Assembly: GCA_028694545.1 (NCBI GenBank)
Contig: JAQVKV010000187.1
Coordinates: forward strand, 1 to 5,845
Reading direction: 5' to 3'
Origin: Zavarzinia sp.
GTDB lineage: Bacteria > Pseudomonadota > Alphaproteobacteria > Zavarziniales > Zavarziniaceae
Length of the DNA stretch: 5,845 nt
A program made the position numbers and the translations under genes. The notes under the pieces are model-generated. The model was not told the origin of the DNA and did not search any database. It saw nothing but the letters and a program-made list of their open reading frames with translations. Below are positions 4,708-5,845 of the stretch, in pieces. Every line of letters begins with the position of its first letter. Position 1 is the first letter of the stretch.

Positions 4708-5845
4708 ATGAGCGCCGCCGCCGATCCCCCGGACCTGATCGACGGCGTCGCGCTGTTCGCCGATGTTGACACCTCGGCTCGCCGTGCCCTGATCGAACAA
4801 TCCGCCTGGTACAGCCTGCCAGGTGGCAGCACGCTCTTCGCCCAGGGCGAGCCGGGCGACGCGCTCTATGTCCTGCTCCGCGGCAGCCTCGCCGTCCTGC
4901 GCGACGCGCCCGACGGGGTGCGCCGGCGTATCGCCAGGGTCCGCGCCGGCGAGGTCGTCGGGGAAATGGCCCTGGTGACCGGGCGGCCGCGCTCGGCCTC
5001 CGTCGTCGCCGAGCGGGACTGCGAAGTCCTGCGCCTCGACCGCCCGGCCTTCGAGCAGCTCGTCATCCACCACCCGAAATCCATGCTACGCCTGACGCGG
5101 CAGATCGTCGGCCGGCTGGAAGCCCTGCAGGACGCGCCGGCGGGCGGCCTGCCGCCACGCCCTCGCAGCATCGCCCTGCTGCCCCTTGGCCGGAGCAGCG
5201 ACTGCAGCACGCTGCGGCGAGATCTGGCGCGTGCCATGCGCCTCTACGGCAAGGTCGCCGAAGTGGTCGAGGCGGACGGCACGGATCACCAGACCGAATG
5301 GTTCCACGATATCGAAAACGCGCATGATTTCGTGCTCTACCAGGGGGACGCCACGGACGGGCCGTGGAGCCGGCTGTGCCTGCGCCAGGCCGACCTGCTC
5401 CTCGTCGTCGTCGATGCCGATGATCCCGAGCCGCGCCGGCGCCATGCCCTCGAAGCCGTGGCGCTCACGCGCGGGATCGCGGTCGAGCTTGTCCTGCTGC
5501 ACCCGCCGGAGCGGCTTCTGCCGGACGGCACCAAGGCCTTCCTCGAAGGACGCGAGGTTGCCCTGCACCACCATGTCCGGGTCGGGTTGTGGGGGGATGC
5601 CGCGCGTCTCGCCCGGCAGATGACGGGGCGAGCCGTCGGCCTCGTGCTGTCGGGCGGCGGAGCGCGGGGCTTCGCCCATCTCGGCGTGTTGCGCGCGCTG
5701 GCGGAAGCCGGCATCGCCATCGACATGGTCGGCGGCTGTTCCATGGGGGCCGTGGTCGGCGCCGGCGCCGCCATGCATCTCGAAGCCCATGAGGCCGAAC
5801 AGCGCTTCCGCCGTGCTTTCGTCGACCGCAACCCGGTAAACGATT
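4708..5845 (+). CDS. NTE-type protein: cyclic-nucleotide-binding domain plus patatin-like phospholipase (C-terminus beyond window)
   Basis: 379 codons are visible before the right edge. Residues about 12-125 form a cNMP-binding domain (LFADVDTSARRALIEQ, GSTLFAQGEPGDALYVLLRG) with an intact phosphate-binding cassette, GEMALVTGRPRSASV: Glu86 and Arg95-Ser96 match the ribose- and phosphate-contacting residues of CRP. Residues about 150-305 are the middle region typical of bacterial neuropathy-target-esterase relatives (RSIALLPLG, QADLLLVVVDADDPEP). The patatin domain starts at about 311: oxyanion loop SGGGARGFAHLGVL (315-328) and nucleophile elbow GGCSMGAVVG, with Ser345 as the catalytic serine. 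The Asp of the Ser-Asp dyad (DGG/DGA motif) lies past the edge. Predicted role: lysophospholipase or phospholipase acting on membrane lipids, perhaps controlled by a cyclic nucleotide. The ATG at 4708 is 5 bases after the MBL stop with no clear Shine-Dalgarno, which suggests re-initiation by coupled ribosomes. Confidence 0.93.
   Translation, partial: MSAAADPPDLIDGVALFADVDTSARRALIEQSAWYSLPGGSTLFAQGEPGDALYVLLRGSLAVLRDAPDGVRRRIARVRAGEVVGEMALVTGRPRSASVVAERDCEVLRLDRPAFEQLVIHHPKSMLRLTRQIVGRLEALQDAPAGGLPPRPRSIALLPLGRSSDCSTLRRDLARAMRLYGKVAEVVEADGTDHQTEWFHDIENAHDFVLYQGDATDGPWSRLCLRQADLLLVVVDADDPEPRRRHALEAVALTRGIAVELVLLHPPERLLPDGTKAFLEGREVALHHHVRVGLWGDAARLARQMTGRAVGLVLSGGGARGFAHLGVLRALAEAGIAIDMVGGCSMGAVVGAGAAMHLEAHEAEQRFRRAFVDRNPVND

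Noticed and set aside
1..5845. Mobile element, defence system, CRISPR array or tRNA
   Set aside because: I saw no transposase, integrase, regularly spaced repeats, tRNA-like cloverleaf or attachment-site duplication; all genes belong to recognisable chromosomal families with uniform composition.

Overview
The window looks like chromosomal DNA from a very GC-rich Gram-negative bacterium, most likely an alphaproteobacterium (perhaps a Rhodospirillales-type lineage). This rests on strong G/C bias at third codon positions, the rhizobial/Pseudomonas denitrificans-like wording of the CobT protein, and tightly packed genes. The taxonomic placement is inference. I see no insertion sequences, CRISPR array, tRNA or rRNA.

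Layout: two divergent gene blocks meet at about 2291-2362. The leftward (minus-strand) block reads cobT (1268-2290), a PaaI-type hotdog thioesterase (753-1190) and ada (659 down to the left edge, cut off). The rightward (plus-strand) block reads cobS (2363-3136), a short A24 prepilin-peptidase-like membrane protein (3129-3776, overlapping cobS by 8 nt), a LACTB2-like metallo-beta-lactamase-fold hydrolase (3797-4702), and an NTE-type protein with a cyclic-nucleotide-binding domain followed by a patatin lipase domain (4708 to the right edge, cut off). Coding density is high and there is no gene-free stretch over 100 bases.

Function: cobT and cobS together carry out nucleotide-loop assembly, the last part of cobalamin synthesis. 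CobT makes alpha-ribazole phosphate and CobS joins the ribazole to adenosylcobinamide-GDP. The other genes do not belong to B12 synthesis. ada is a separately regulated alkylation-response unit: a near-perfect match to the E. coli Ada operator lies 72 bases upstream of its start codon. The MBL hydrolase and the cNMP-patatin protein are 5 nt apart and probably translationally coupled.

I do not see a clearly new multi-gene system. The most notable points are an Ada protein that appears to have only half of the usual AraC-type DNA-binding region while keeping an Ada box at its own promoter; an A24 peptidase without the usual CxxC methylase domain, coupled to cobS with no pilus genes in view; and three degenerate 17-nt tandem units across the cobT stop codon.
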